Origin: Stomoxys calcitrans
Taxonomy: Eukaryota; Arthropoda; Insecta; Diptera; Muscidae
Direction of reading: 5' to 3'
NCBI RefSeq assembly: GCF_963082655.1
Contig: NC_081553.1
Span: 60,457,071 to 60,521,070 of the forward strand
DNA length: 64,000 nucleotides
The notes beneath the pieces are model-generated. The model did not search any database. It had not been told where the DNA came from and worked only from the letters and a program-made list of their open reading frames with translations. Positions 23,900 to 35,495 of this stretch are shown piece by piece. The position numbers and the translations under genes were made by a program. Positions within the stretch are counted from its first letter, which is position 1; the number at the start of each line of letters is the position of its first letter.

Positions 23900-25190
23900 T
23901 CCAAAGCAGAATCTGTTTTCCGGTATTATTATAAGCTTTATTTTAAAACTGGTGTCATTCGTTTCGGTTACAGCAGTGCCGAGTTAGCTAAAGTCGCTGA
24001 ATATCTCAAAGTTGTGGTTCCCAACTATCTCCATTTTCTCTATCCATTCGGTTGTACAGGGCGTTTGGAAGTTGATACCATCCATTTTGTTTTATCTCCA
24101 TTTGCAGCCAGACCCATTTCCACTGAAACTCTTTCGATTATTTCAAAGGCTGCTGTTACTACTTCCGCTGACCGACCTATGATGTCGATGTCGTCGTCAT
24201 AGGCGAGTAGCATGTGTTTTCTTGTGATTAGTGTGCCTTGACTCCCTTCTTGTGAACGGGACATAGTACCTTCTTCTTCTTCCTTCTTCTAGCCAGATTG
24301 CGCAATATCAGCGTGTCGCCTCTGATCTTAAATATTTCAGCGGGTAAACCGTCGGCTCCTGCTGCCTTGTTGTTTTTTCGTCGGGTTACTGCTACTTGGA
24401 CCTCATTCTGGCTAGGAGGTAAACATTCTATACAATCATCACGTTTTTCCTTCTCTCCTTTTCTCCCGATACCTCAAGTACGGGTTTCGCGGCATTTTCC
24501 ATGGAGTATGTAATGGTTTGCCGCTGCGCCATATATCATGGGAACATGGAGTGCTTTCATCAAGCAGTTGAGTAAGTCGAGTCGAGTCGATGTCGATGCG
24601 ATCTGTGGTGTTTGCAGCTTTTCAATGCCGAGTTTCCGTGCAGTATCAGATCGTACTTTCAGGTTAAAATCTTGTCTTAAATAATTCAGCGGGTAACCCG
24701 TCGGCTCCTGCTGCCTTGTTGTTTTTTCGTCGGGTTACTGCTACTTGGACCTCATTCTGACTAGGAGGTAAACGTTCTATGCAATCATCACGTTTTCCCT
24801 CTCTCCTTTTCTCCCGATACCTCAAGTACGGATTTCGCGGCATTTTCCATGGAGTATGGAATGGTTTGCCGCTGCGCCATATATCATTGGAACATGGAGT
24901 GCTTTCATCAAGCAGTTGAGTAAGTCGAGTCGAGTCGATGTCGATGCGATCTGTGGTGTTTGCAGCTTTTCAATGCCGAGTATGCGTGCTGTGTCAGATC
25001 GTACTTTCAGATTAAAATCTGGTCTTAAATATTTCAGCGGGTAACCCGTCGGCTCCTGCTGCCTTGTTGTTTTTTCGATGGGTTACTGATACTTGGACCT
25101 CATTCTGACTAGGAGGTAAACATTCTATACAATCATCACGTTTTTCCTCTCTCCTTTTCTCCTTTTTTCTCCTGCACCAAAATGAAAATC
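23900..25190 (-). pseudogene. Second LINE type, RT fragment, minus strand
   Basis: Minus-strand 24040-24264 encodes 'LLAYDDDIDIIGRSAEVV', the RT catalytic box with YADD decayed to YDDD. Upstream on that strand the sequence 'NKAAGADGLPAEIFK' (an RT block seen in many LINEs) is encoded near 24325-24370. This RT lineage differs from the RNase H LINE at 22171 and lies tail to tail with it. A C-terminal fragment of a similar element is at 59120-59480. Confidence 0.65.
24325..25180 (-). repeat. 349-bp tandem repeat of an RT segment, about 2.4 copies
   Basis: The block CGGGTAAACCGTCGGCTCC begins at 24341 and recurs at 24690 and 25038 (spacing 349 and 348 bp) with few differences. The third copy is cut near 25180. 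Each unit includes the 'NKAAGADGLPAE' coding block on the minus strand, so a coding segment was duplicated in tandem inside the LINE. Confidence 0.8.
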
Positions 25191-25349
25191 TGGAAAAAGT
25201 GATTGACTGTGTTTTTCGTGATTCGTAAAAAAATCATGCGTGAGTAAATTTTTTTCTTGTGAGCGTTTGTGGAAAATCACTCACGCACCACTACCCATGA
25301 CCCTTATTCGCCCATCTTCACATTTGATCTGCCTATGGACAAGAAAAGA

Positions 25350-25522
25350 ATGTTTGCAAATTTTTAGCTCTATGTCTTCAGTTTAAAGACTGTATAGTGA
25401 TTTCAGTAGACAGACAGAGAGCCGCACGGTTCATGCCTGAATTTTCATAGATTTTTACTACGAGCAAGTCGATGTGTTGCAATTAGAACGACAAAATGAA
25501 TATACCCCCATGGATATAAAAA
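25350..25522 (+). repeat. DINE-1-like tail fragment
   Basis: Contains 'AGACTGTATAGTGATTTCAG', 'TAGACAGACAGAGAG', 'TTTTTACTACGA', 'GTCGATGTGTTGCAATTAG', 'AACGACAAAATGAATATACC' and 'GGATATAAAAA', a decayed version of the family's tail. The body is missing. Confidence 0.6.
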
Positions 25523-26799
25523 TAAGTAAGAAAGGACTCCATTATCACTTGCTGCAATAGGCTAAGGCAACTTAAAATTTATACTTAAAAATGTTTCAAC
25601 TACAAACTCTTTTTCTTTTCCTATTCCCATCAATAATTCAAATATTTTCCCAAAACACTTGTGCCAAAATATTTGCATCCTTCCACTGAAAGTCGCAAAT
25701 CTTTGCAACCACATTGTCTACTAAACTAAAATCCTTGTGGTCTTTCTATGGAACTGCAACCGTAGGTTCCCGAAAAAAAAAACACAGAACTGCAGAAGCA
25801 AAACCTAAAGGAAATAACACTAAATCCAATAGATGTCTAAAACGGCTGTTTCCGGTGACAGATGACATGTGTAACCACAACCAACGATACGACGACAAAA
25901 AAAAAGAAATACACCAAAATTTTTATTCCACTCAATAGTCTTGGTCGTTGTCATCCTCATTGCCCGTAGCCGTATTGATATACTCCGATTGGTGGTTAGG
26001 GCTGATCACTAAAAGTTTTTTTCTTCTCTTTGAAGCCTTGTGCAATTGAAAGCATTGACGGTGTGTGTATTGGCTGAGTATCTATTTTGTCTTGGCCTCT
26101 TTAGTAGTTTTTCTTGGCATTGCAAGACATTTTCATTGACTTGAACACCTTAAATTTTGCACTCACTTCATGGTGGATGGAGTGAAAAAGTTGTTCTCAC
26201 CATCCTCATAAGCACCGCAGCCAATTAACACAACATTTCCCTGCGAACACACGGAAGTTTTAAATGTTCCTTGCAATTTGTGCCACCATAGTCACCATCT
26301 CCATTGCCATCAGCATACGAAACCATGGTCTTGGAGTATGAATTTGTTTGCTTTGGTTGTTGTTGCTGCTATTTTGTTTGAACACCAGCAAAGGTAAAGT
26401 GTCCGCAGCAGCTGCAATTTACATCAAAATGTTATTAATTAAGTTGTTAATTTTGCATTTATTAAAATTTCTCGGTGTTGTATGTTAGGTGTCCATGGTC
26501 GGAACATACAGCGAACACGTGTTTTGAGGTGTTGCAATGACTATCGTGCGTTCTGGCTTGCCAAATGGCATTGCAAAAAGATTTGTCAGATGCAGCGGAA
26601 AAACTCATTCGTCCACTAATTGACAGGAGAAGCAATTTGAACAGGTTGTTTACACGCTAGCATGGAAAGATTTTGGTACATTTTAAAAGGAAATTGTATT
26701 TTTAGAATGCATAGATGATAGGACCGCTTTTTGCACTGAAAAACGAAGGCGATAAAGTAATGAAGCGATTGAGAAATTAAAATTTTCCTCAGCAAAGAA
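25523..26799. other. Intergenic DNA, no recognised gene or repeat
   Basis: Mixed-composition single-copy-looking DNA. No open frame above about 75 codons and no motif recognised. Could be ordinary intergenic or intronic host sequence. Confidence 0.5.
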
Positions 26800-26898
26800 A
26801 GCCATCGGTGAAATTTTTTTCTGATATTTATGCTGGGATTCGAACCCAGGCATTCGCCTTCACAGGTCGACATGGTAACCTCTGCGCCACGGTGGCCT
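26800..26898 (-). repeat. SINE head fragment
   Basis: Only the tRNA-like head remains: B box as GGATTCGAACCC and A box as 'CATGGTAACCTCTGCGCCA', ending GGTGGCCT. The pol III boxes are intact although the body is missing. Confidence 0.7.
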
Positions 26899-26924
26899 AC
26901 AAAATGTAAAATAGATCTGCTAGA

Positions 26925-26961
26925 ATTCGGGTTCGTGTCTTGGCTAAGTTATATTTAAATA
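26925..26961. repeat. Foldback-element end, left flank of insertion
   Basis: 'GGTTCGTGTCTTGGCTAAG' followed by 'TTATATTTAAATA' matches the terminal repeat of the foldback element at 55598-56738. The match continues at 29900 ('TATCTTCATGGACATC') on the other side of the Helitron-like insertion. Confidence 0.65.
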
Positions 26962-29899
26962 CTAGCTGAACTGGGCCCGCTCTACTGCGCCCTCTTTTAC
27001 TTTATATGAAAAAAAATTTTCCTTGGAATATTTTTCGACAATTTAGTGAAATACCATGCTACGAAAATAGTATATCGCTTTAGTTTATTTATAGTTTATT
27101 CCTTTATCTGAATCCCATATGATCTTTATTGGTCTACGAATTTGGATGTAAGGTGTATTCCATTCTTAAAATACTTTATTTCAGCCCGATACTCTCATGA
27201 TATCTGATTTGGGGGTGTTTTCGAAGGTGAGCTTCCCCAGACCTTTGGCCCTAAAAAAAATATCAGCATAGTGCTCTTCTCTCAAATACCATTTATTTTA
27301 AACCCCATATTGCCATGAGTTTTGAGGGGGAGATTACAGGATGAGGCGTCCCCCAAAACACATGGTCCCAAAATTGGTGATCGAATTCATTTTCTAATTT
27401 CAAATGCCACATATTGGTATGGTCGAAAAATGTATAACCTTTGGGGGTGTTTTGGGAAAGGGTCCCAAATTTGGATATCAAATTCGTATTCTACTCCCAA
27501 ATACCTTAATTTGAGCCCCATTTTACAAAGGCCGAAAATTGGTCCCAAAAGTGGGTATCAATTCTTGCTCTATCCCCCCAATTCCTTTCATTTAAGCCCC
27601 ACATTGACATGTTCGGCAAATATGCCCGATTTAGGGGTGTTTTGGAGAGTGGGCTGGTCCCCCAATCACTAAGCCCTAAAAATATATCTGCAACATGCTC
27701 TGTTCTCATATATTTGAACCCCTTATTGCCATTGGCCTAAAAATTCGTTTTCTAATCTCATATACCATTCACTTAAACCCCTTATTGGAAAAGCCAGCAA
27801 ATATGTCCGCTTTGAGGTATGGGCCCTAAGAACTATGAATATCGAGATCCACTGTCTTGAAGACCCAAATTGTCTTGATGAGCAAATACGTCCTACTTGG
27901 GGGTTGTTATGGTGGTGCAATGTCCCCTAGACAGTTGGTGCCGAATTTTGATGTCAGATTCATGGTCTACTCCCAAATATCCTTCATTTGAGCTCCATTT
28001 TTCTATAGTCGACAAACATGAGCAGTATGGGGAGTGTTTTGGGGGATGGGGTGGCCATAGTAGACAAACATGATCGGTATGGGGAGTGTTTTGGGGGATG
28101 GGGTCGCCACTCAGTGATCTGGCTTTGAAAATATATATCAGTTTGGTGTTTTACTCTCAAAAATACCTCTTATTTGGGGCTCATATTGCAATGGTCAGCA
28201 AATACTTCCTATTTGGGTGGAATCGTGGGGGTGGGATGGCCCCATAGACACTTTACCCGAATATTGATATCGGTTTCGTGCTTTACTCCCAAAGACCTTT
28301 CATTTGAGCTCCATATTGCTATCGTCGTAAATTTGTCCCCTTTGGAGGATGTTTTTTGGGAAGAGGCGGCACCCCAACACTTGGTCTCATATTTGGATAT
28401 CAGATTCGAATTCTACACTCAAATACCTTTTATTTAAGCCCCATATTGCCATGGTCAGTACATAAGTCCTGTTTAAGGAATGTTTTGGGGAAGGGGTTGA
28501 CCCCCAGAAACTTGGTCCTATATTTGGACATTAGATTCGTATTCTACTCTCAAATACCTTTCATTTGAGTCCCATATTGCTATGGTCGGTAAATATGTCC
28601 GATTTAGGGGTGTTTTCGAGGGGACCACCCCTCTAACGCTTGGTCCGATAGTTGGATATCAGATTCGTTTTCTTATCCTAAATCCATTTTATTTGAGTCC
28701 CATATTGTCGTGATTGGGGCGGCCCCCCTAGGTACCCCATCCGAAATTTGGATACCAAATTTTTATTTTTAAGCTACTATATGAGAGCACACAAAATTTT
28801 GCTTAAATCGCCCCACTCATCTCCTAGATGTGGCGTTTCTGAATATTGTGGTAAGGGGGGTGGATCCGCCCCCCTGTTTCGGGGGGTGCTTTAGGGACGG
28901 GGTGGACCCTCAGAAACTTGGTCCTATATTTTTTAATATTAGATTCGTATTCTACGCTCAAATACCTTTCATTTGAGTCCCATATTGCCATGGTCGGTAA
29001 ATATGTCCGATTTAGGGGTGTTTTCGGGGGGACCACCCCTCTAACGCTTGGTCCGACAGTTGGATATTAGATTCGTTTCCTCATCCTAAATACCTTTCAT
29101 TTGAGTCCCATATTGTCGTGATTGGTCTAAATAATGTTTGGTAGGTTTTAGGGTGGGGCGGCCCCCCTAGGTACCCCATCCGAAATTCGGATACTAAATT
29201 CTTATTTTTAGACTACTATATGAGAACACAAAATTTCGCTTAAATCGCACCACCCATCTCCGAGATCTGGCGTTTGTGAAAATTGTGGTAAGGGGGAGGG
29301 TCCGCCCCCCTGTTTCGGGGTGTGCTTTAGGGACGGGTTGGACCCCCAGAAACTTGGTCCTATATGTGAATATTAGATTCGTATTCTACTCTCAAATACC
29401 TTTCATTTGAGTCCCATATTGCCATGGTCGGTAAATATGTCCGATTTAGGGGTGTTTTCGGGGGGACCACCCCTCTAACGCTTGGTCCGACAGTTGGATA
29501 TCTGATCCGTTTTCTTATCCGAAATACCTTTCATTTGAGTCCCATATTGTCGTGATTGGTCTAAATATATGTTTGGTAGGTTTTAGGGTGGGGCGCCCCC
29601 CCCTAGGTACCCCATCCGAAATTTGGATACCAAATTTTTATTTTTAGGCTACTATAGGAGAGCACACAAAATTTCGCTAAAATCGCACCACTCATCTCCG
29701 AGATGTGGCGTTTCTGAAAATTGCGGTGAGGGGGTGGGTCCGCCCACCCTTCAGATATCAAAAAATTTAGTACCCTTTTTTTCACCATGGGATCGTTATG
29801 CACAATCAGTAAATATTGGTTCAGCCGTTTCTAAGTCGATAATGAACACACAAACAAACGAACCTACAAACAAACACAAATTGATTTTTATATATAAGA
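26962..29899 (-). mobile_element. Complete Helitron-like element (2938 bp) with a readable empty site
   Basis: Plus-strand start CTAGCTGAACTGGGCCCGC and end 'GATTTTTATATATAAGA', flanked by A and T. Joining the flanks gives 'TTATATTTAAATA|TATCTTC'. This matches the 20-base stretch in the foldback element's arm (reverse of 55604-55623) in length, with two substitutions, so insertion was between A and T without target duplication, as for Helitrons. The interior has about 130-bp units (for example at 28402, 28533 and 28661) and a roughly 437-bp higher-order repeat (28851 and 29288). No coding capacity. Confidence 0.65.
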
Positions 29900-30085
29900 T
29901 ATCTTCATGGACATCCCTATGCTTGGATTTGTATTGCTTAACAATTTTTTTGTAATGTCTCTAATGTCAAATTTTATATATTCTTAAAATTCTAAAATTT
30001 CATAATTTTTACTTATTTTTTTTAAATATTTATGTATCTTTAAAAATAAAACCAAATTTTAAAGTAAATAAAAAAATATTCGAAA
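29900..30085. other. AT-rich upstream region of the 275-codon gene
   Basis: Starts with the distal foldback-element fragment (to about 29917), then very AT-rich DNA with A and T runs. No clear TATA box or initiator can be singled out because AT content is so high. An in-frame TAA at 30065 precedes the ATG at 30086. Confidence 0.4.
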
Positions 30086-30913
30086 ATGCCATTATGCGGT
30101 CTTACGCTGAATTCCGTATGGGACACTATTATAGCCATTTTGCAATACGATCTGATGAACATCTTCAGCACCCAGAACCCCAACCAAGATTCATCAACAA
30201 ATTGCCTACGATATGGCTATGATCCACGTCCCAGGATATATGAAGGCCAATCAACTCTGACCAACATTGATGAGATCGCCAATTGTTTAAATTCGCATAT
30301 CAGTGTCATGGAATGTGAGCAAATTGCAAATGGGCTGTTTGAGGGAAATGAGAATGACAAGGATATTGCAATGCAATCCCCTGAAGGCTATGCAGATAAT
30401 GGAATAAACTCCTCTCCGGAAAGTGCCAAAAATGCCCATAAACCACACTGCAATTTTTTAAGCAACGCCATAAATCCAAATAATTCTACAAAAAGTTCCC
30501 ATTCGAAGAATCCAAATTTGGAAACTATTGAAAAAGAAGTTCAATTGCTTTGGACCGCTGTAATGGATAACATTCCTCAATGTTCCAAAGGCTTACCTAT
30601 AAATTGGCAAAATATAAGAGCACACATTAAGTTGCCCTTCTACTGGGCTGTATTAACTAATGAGACTGTACGTGAGAGCCCCTTTGAGAATTTTAAACGT
30701 TTCTATGTGGAGAATATGTCCAGCAACGCCAATGAAAATCATAAGAAGACTAACGAAGAGGTTCTTATAACTTGGCATAGCATGACCCAAAAGCAGAAAC
30801 TTCCATTTGTTATGGAGGCCTTCATAGCTCTGGCATCGGCTGGTAAAGTGAACTTTACAAATGAATTGGAACTTAAAAATGTATGGAAAAATTTGCTAAA
30901 TAAATGTGGATAA
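30086..30913 (+). CDS. Putative host gene: 275-aa protein with HMG-like C-terminal segment
   Basis: Uninterrupted 275-codon frame in otherwise single-copy DNA, with an in-frame stop 21 bases upstream of the ATG and no repeat match in the window. Residues 1-145 are polar and low in recognisable structure (Asn/Ser-rich at 92-142). Residues 146-190 are helical-looking ('LETIEKEVQLLWTAVMDNI'). Residues 197-250 have the spacing of an HMG-type box: 'SPFENFKRFYVEN', then 'EEVLITWHSMTQKQKLPF', with Phe and Trp at positions typical of the divergent MST-HMG-box of fly sperm chromatin proteins. That assignment is inference from pattern only. It is intronless, so a testis-type single-exon gene or a retrogene is possible. 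AATAAA lies at the stop codon. Not recognised with certainty. Confidence 0.6.
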   Translation: MPLCGLTLNSVWDTIIAILQYDLMNIFSTQNPNQDSSTNCLRYGYDPRPRIYEGQSTLTNIDEIANCLNSHISVMECEQIANGLFEGNENDKDIAMQSPEGYADNGINSSPESAKNAHKPHCNFLSNAINPNNSTKSSHSKNPNLETIEKEVQLLWTAVMDNIPQCSKGLPINWQNIRAHIKLPFYWAVLTNETVRESPFENFKRFYVENMSSNANENHKKTNEEVLITWHSMTQKQKLPFVMEAFIALASAGKVNFTNELELKNVWKNLLNKCG

Positions 30914-31139
30914 GAATGAATTGTGAAGGCTAGATTAGGTTGGAAAGAGGGTGCGGATATTAATGCGCGCCTTGTGACTTTGGACAGCTAAGCTAGTAAT
31001 CGGCTTGTTGTGCGCTCTAAATACTAAAAAGTAACCTTGAAACAGAAAATCTAAGTTGGGAATTCCATGCTACTTAAAAAATCATTAATTGTTTTCCGTA
31101 CTACGCCCCTGAGTTGGTTCATGTCTAAAAATGAGTCCC
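30914..31139. other. 3' flank of the 275-codon gene
   Basis: No repeat boundary or gene recognised. This may hold the 3' UTR. Confidence 0.35.
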
Positions 31140-33243
31140 CACCTAAATGTCGGTGCCTGTCAGCCGCGAAAGTCCCAAATTTCGGCGAAATCGGACAATA
31201 ATTGCCCATTTTATGGGCCCAAAACTTTAAATCGAGAGATCGGTCTATAGCTATATTCAAATCTGGCCCAGCCAAATTGAAGGGGGTTATTGATGGGTCC
31301 CTATACAACTTACTATCCCAAATTTCCTCTAAATCGGGCGAAAAATGAGCCTTTTACATGCCCAAAACCTTAAATCGAAAGATCGGTCTATATGGCGGCT
31401 ATATCGAAATCTGGATCGATCTGAGCCAAATTGCAGAATGATGTCGAAGAGCCTTAGGCAACCCAATGTCCCAAATTTCGGCGAAACCGATCAATATACC
31501 CGCCTTTTATGGGTCCAAAACCTTAAATCGAAAGATCAAATGTCGAAGAGTCTAAAACAACCCGCTGTCCCAAATTTCGACGAAACCGGACCCAAAACCT
31601 TGAATCGCAAGATCGGTCTATATGTCGGCTATATCCAAATCTGCATCGATCTGAGCCAAATAGCAGAAAGTTGTTAAAGAACCTAAGACAATCCACTGTC
31701 ACAAATTTCGGCGACATCGGACAGTAAATGCTCCTTTTATGGGCCCTTAACCTTAAATCGAGAAATCGGTCTATATGGCGGCTATATCCAAATCTGGACT
31801 GATCTGGGCCAAATTGAAGAGGGATGACGAAGGCCCTAATACAACTCCCTGTCCCAAATATCGGCGAGAACGGACAATGAGTGCGACTTTTAGGGGCTCA
31901 AGATCTTAAATCGAGAGATCGGGCTCTATGGCAGCTATATCCAAATCTGGACTGACCTGGGCCAAATTGAAGAGGGATGTCGAGAGGCCTAACACAACTC
32001 ACTATCCCAAATTTCGGCAAAATCGGACAATAAGTGCGAATTTTAGGGGCCCAAGATCTTAAATCGAGAGATCGGTCTATATGGCAGCTATATCCATACC
32101 TGGACCGATCTGGGCCAAATTGAAGAGGGATGTCGAGAAGCCTAACACATCTCACTATCCCAAATTTCGGCGAAACGGACAATAAGTGCGAATTTTAGGG
32201 GCCCAAGATCTTATATCGAGAGATCGGTCTATATGGCAGCTATATCCATATCTGGACCGATCTGGGCCAAATTGCAGAAGGTTATCGTGGGGCAAAATAC
32301 TACTCACTGTCCCGAATTTTGGCGACATCAGACAATAAATGGGCTTTTTATGAGCTCAAAACTTTAAATTGGGAAATCGGTCTATATGGCAGCTATATCC
32401 AAATCTGGACTGATCTGGGCCAAATTGAAGAGGGATGTCGAAGAGCCTAACACAACCCATGGTCCCAAACTTCGGCGAAACCGGACAATAAATGCGCCTT
32501 TTATGGGCCCAAGATCTTAAATCGAGAGATTGGTGTGTATGGCAGCTATATCCAAATCTGAACCGATCTGGGCCAAATTGAGGAGGGATGTCGAAGAGCC
32601 TAACACAACTCATTGTCCCAAATTTCTGCGAAATCGGACAATAATAGGGCTTTTCATGTGCCCAAAACCTTAAATTGCGAGATCGGTCTATATGGCAGCT
32701 ATATCCAAATTTGAACCGATCTGGGCCAAATTGAAGAGGGATGTCGAAGAGCCTAACACAACTTACTGTCCCAAATTTCGGCGAAACCGGACAATAAATG
32801 CGCCTTTTATGGGCCCAAAATCTTAAATCGGGAGATCTGTCTATATGGCAGATATATCTATATATGGACCGATCTAGGCCAAATCGCAGAAGGATATCGA
32901 GTTACCAAACACTATTCACTGTCCCGAATTTTAGCGACATCAGACAATAAATTGGCTTTTTATGTGCCTAAAACCCTAAAATTGGGAGATCGGTCTATAT
33001 GGCAGCTATATCCAAATCTGCACCGATCTGGGCCAAATTGAAAAGGGATGTCGAAGAGCCTAACACAACTCATTGTCCCAAATTTCGGCGACATCGGACA
33101 ATAAATGCGCCTTTTATGGGCTCAAAACCTTAAATCGAGAAATCGGTCTATATGGAGGCTATATCCAAATCTGAACCGATCAGGTCCAAATTGAAAGAGG
33201 ATGTCGATTAGCCTAACACAACTCGCTATACCAAATTTGAGCC
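31140..33243 (+). repeat. Satellite-like array of DINE-type units, about 150 bp
   Basis: About fourteen tandem units. Each holds 'AAATCGAGAGATCGGTCTAT', 'ATGGCAGCTATATCCAAATC', 'GATCTGGGCCAAATTGAAG', 'GATGTCGAAGAGCCTAACAC' and 'CCCAAATTTCGGCGAAATCG', spaced roughly 150-157 bp. It lacks the DINE hairpin and tail, so only the internal array is present. The same array, reversed, fills 62200-64000. Reading frames across it are periodic artefacts. Confidence 0.8.
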
Positions 33244-33545
33244 AAGCTGTGGTCTACTGTTATGTTACTTTCGAACTGCAAAAGAAGGGATGACAGGACT
33301 TCAGTCACTTTCGGTGACATAACTGTGACTGACCCTTAGAAATGCACCTTGCTGTTCAACGGTTAATTTATTGAACATACCGGGAGTGACAGGGCTAGGA
33401 GGATAGCCTTTCGTCTTATATGTGGTCTCCGAGCCGATGGACAGTCATCATCATTTATCCTAGGCGAGGTTACGAATGGCAAGTCATCCAAGGCTGTTGG
33501 CCCAGACAGAATCTGTACACTGATGTTGAAGAATCTGGATCTATC

Positions 33546-33696
33546 AAAATCTGACAATACGTGCGCCTTTTATGGGCCTAAGATCTTAAATTGAGAGATC
33601 GGTCTATATGGCAGCTATCTTTAAATCGGGACAGTTCTGGGCCAAATTGCAGAAGGATATCGAGGAGCCAAACACAACTCACTTTCCCAAATTTCG
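33546..33696 (+). repeat. Single DINE satellite unit inside the Jockey-type LINE
   Basis: One 151-bp unit of the 31140-33243 array ('GAGATCGGTCTATATGGCAG', 'GGGCCAAATTGCAGAAGG'). It is bounded by two copies of a 41-bp LINE segment (33505-33545 and 33697-33737) that appear identical. Confidence 0.8.
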
Positions 33697-34044
33697 GACA
33701 GAATCTGTACACTGATGTTGAAGAATCTGGATCTATCTCTGTCTTTGAACACTCTTATAGTACACGATGTCTGAAAGATGGACAGAGTGATCCCGCTACT
33801 GAAGCCTGGAAAGGACCCGTGCAAGAGAGAGTTGTACAGACTCGTCTCTCTTCTCTCACCAGTAGCCAAGACGCCTCAGGCATTACTCATCCCAAACCTC
33901 TTTGGGGAATTTCCATTCACCGTGCATCTGCATGGATTTTGAAGACTCCATAGCACAACAACTGTTTTCCATATCATTACCGCTCATATTTGCTGTAGCT
34001 TCAATCAGCCCAGACCATGTGATAGGATCGTCCTCATGGCAATG

Positions 34045-34694
34045 GACCCATCGAATCGGTACAGTTGTTGAAAGTCGAAACAGAACACGGCATGCAAATT
34101 TTCAGTCAAATTGAGCAAAAATTGCGGCTTCCAAAGGCTCAAGATGTCAAATCGGAAGATCGGTTTATATGCGAGCTATATATACCCTGATATATACTTC
34201 TTGAGCCTTTGGAAGCCCCAATTTTTGCTCAATTTGGCTGAAATTTTGCATGCGGTGTTCTGTTTCGTCTTTCAACAATTGTACGGATTTGAACCGTACT
34301 CGGCAGAGTTATTGGAAGTCGTAACAGAACTCTTTATGAAAAATTTCAGCCAAATCGGTTGACAATTGTGGCTTCCAGAGATTCAAGAACTCAAATCGGG
34401 AGATCGGTTTATATGGTAGCTATATCTAAACCTGAACCGATATGGCCCATTACCAATTTCCAACGAATTACATCAATATTTAGTATGTTTGCAAAATTTC
34501 CAGCGGATAGCTATACGCGTTGGACCGCCATGGTGATTTCGACAGATGGACAGATGGATATGGCTAGATCGACACAGGATGTCGGCACGATCAATAATTT
34601 ATGTACTTTTTGAGGTCCCAGATCAATATTTCGAGGTGTTATAACTGGAATGACTAGATTAGTATACCATCATCCTATGGTGGTGGGTATAAAA
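34045..34694 (+). repeat. DINE-1-like insertion with internal inverted duplication
   Basis: Ends in the family tail ('TTCGACAGATGGACAGATGG', 'GGCTAGATCGACAC', 'GAATGACTAGATTAG', 'GGTGGTGGGTATAAAAA'). Near its start the segment 34059-34146 is repeated in reverse at 34201-34283 ('CTTGAGCCTTTGGAAGC', 'AATTTTTGCTCAATTTGGC'), a foldback about 85 bp long. It splits the RT of the Jockey-type LINE. Confidence 0.7.
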
Positions 34695-35025
34695 AGTTGA
34701 AACTCTGTAGAGTGAAACAGAGAGTTCCCCGGGGGTGCACTGTTTGAATTCTACCTATCCGCCCTTCGGCCCTTTCAGATGGTATAGAGGTGGTATCATA
34801 TGCGGACGATTGTACGATCATGACATCAGGCCCCCCACTCATTGTTGGCATCTGTGATAGGTTGAACGTCCATCTCAACGAATTTGCCGTTTATTTCGCT
34901 GTAGAAGATTGGAAGATATGTATCTGCCACCAAGTCTCAGCCATATTGTTCACTACAAGTAAGCGTAAGGTGAGTTCAGATCTGATTGTGATAGACGATG
35001 GAGAAATGATTCAGATGAAATGATC

Positions 35026-35495
35026 GGCCGATAAATGACTGTTTGGAAAGCAATTCAAAATTAGACATGCTTGAGGTTACCAACTTTCAAGCCCCATGGA
35101 TCACACCAAATATTGCATACTTATTGGCACCTCACACCTCAAAATTGGCTATTTTAAATTTCGTGTATCTATCTCTATCCTTTCAAAAGTTCCAAATTTT
35201 TGTCCAAGATTTTTCGATTTGGCAACACTGCGTGTCGGTCATAACAAAATCTTGCAAGAGATGTTCTGGCCAAAGATTCCAAATATATCTCAAATTTTTA
35301 CACTCTCCTAGTTGCTTAAAAGTCATTAGTACTCGGAGTTGTAGGCTATTGTATTGTTTACTCCGACCGTCTTTCATTATTGGTTTCGTCCACTCATTGC
35401 ACTCTCAAATAGCTCATATGGACCGTGCCAAGTACGGTCCAAATCGGTCTATTATCTGAAATTTGGTGCATAAAATACACTTATGTCTTGAACTA
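35026..35495. other. Intergenic DNA with weak DINE-like traces
   Basis: Mostly unrecognised. 35390-35460 ('ATGGACCGTGCCAAGTACGG', 'TCCAAATCGGTCTATTATC') looks like an old DINE body unit. Open frames here lack motifs. Confidence 0.4.

Larger units (their letters stand above)
33244..35025 (+). pseudogene. Jockey-type LINE, RT domain, interrupted twice
   Basis: 33450-33545 encodes 'GKSSKAVGPDRICTLMLKNL'. From 33697 the same block restarts and continues through 'RVIPLLKPGKD' and 'SLLSPVAKTPQALLIPNLFG' to about 34040 ('LHSTTT', 'TAHICCSFNQPRPCDRIV'). After a DINE-type insertion the frame resumes near 34710 ('VKQRVPRG') with the catalytic box SYADDC at 34796-34813. Motif order matches the RT of Jockey-clade LINEs. 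Stops and frameshifts make it inactive; no RNase H is seen. Confidence 0.75.

Noticed and set aside
31345..32613. Several 85-110 codon frames on both strands
   Set aside because: Periodic frames in the roughly 150-bp satellite array.
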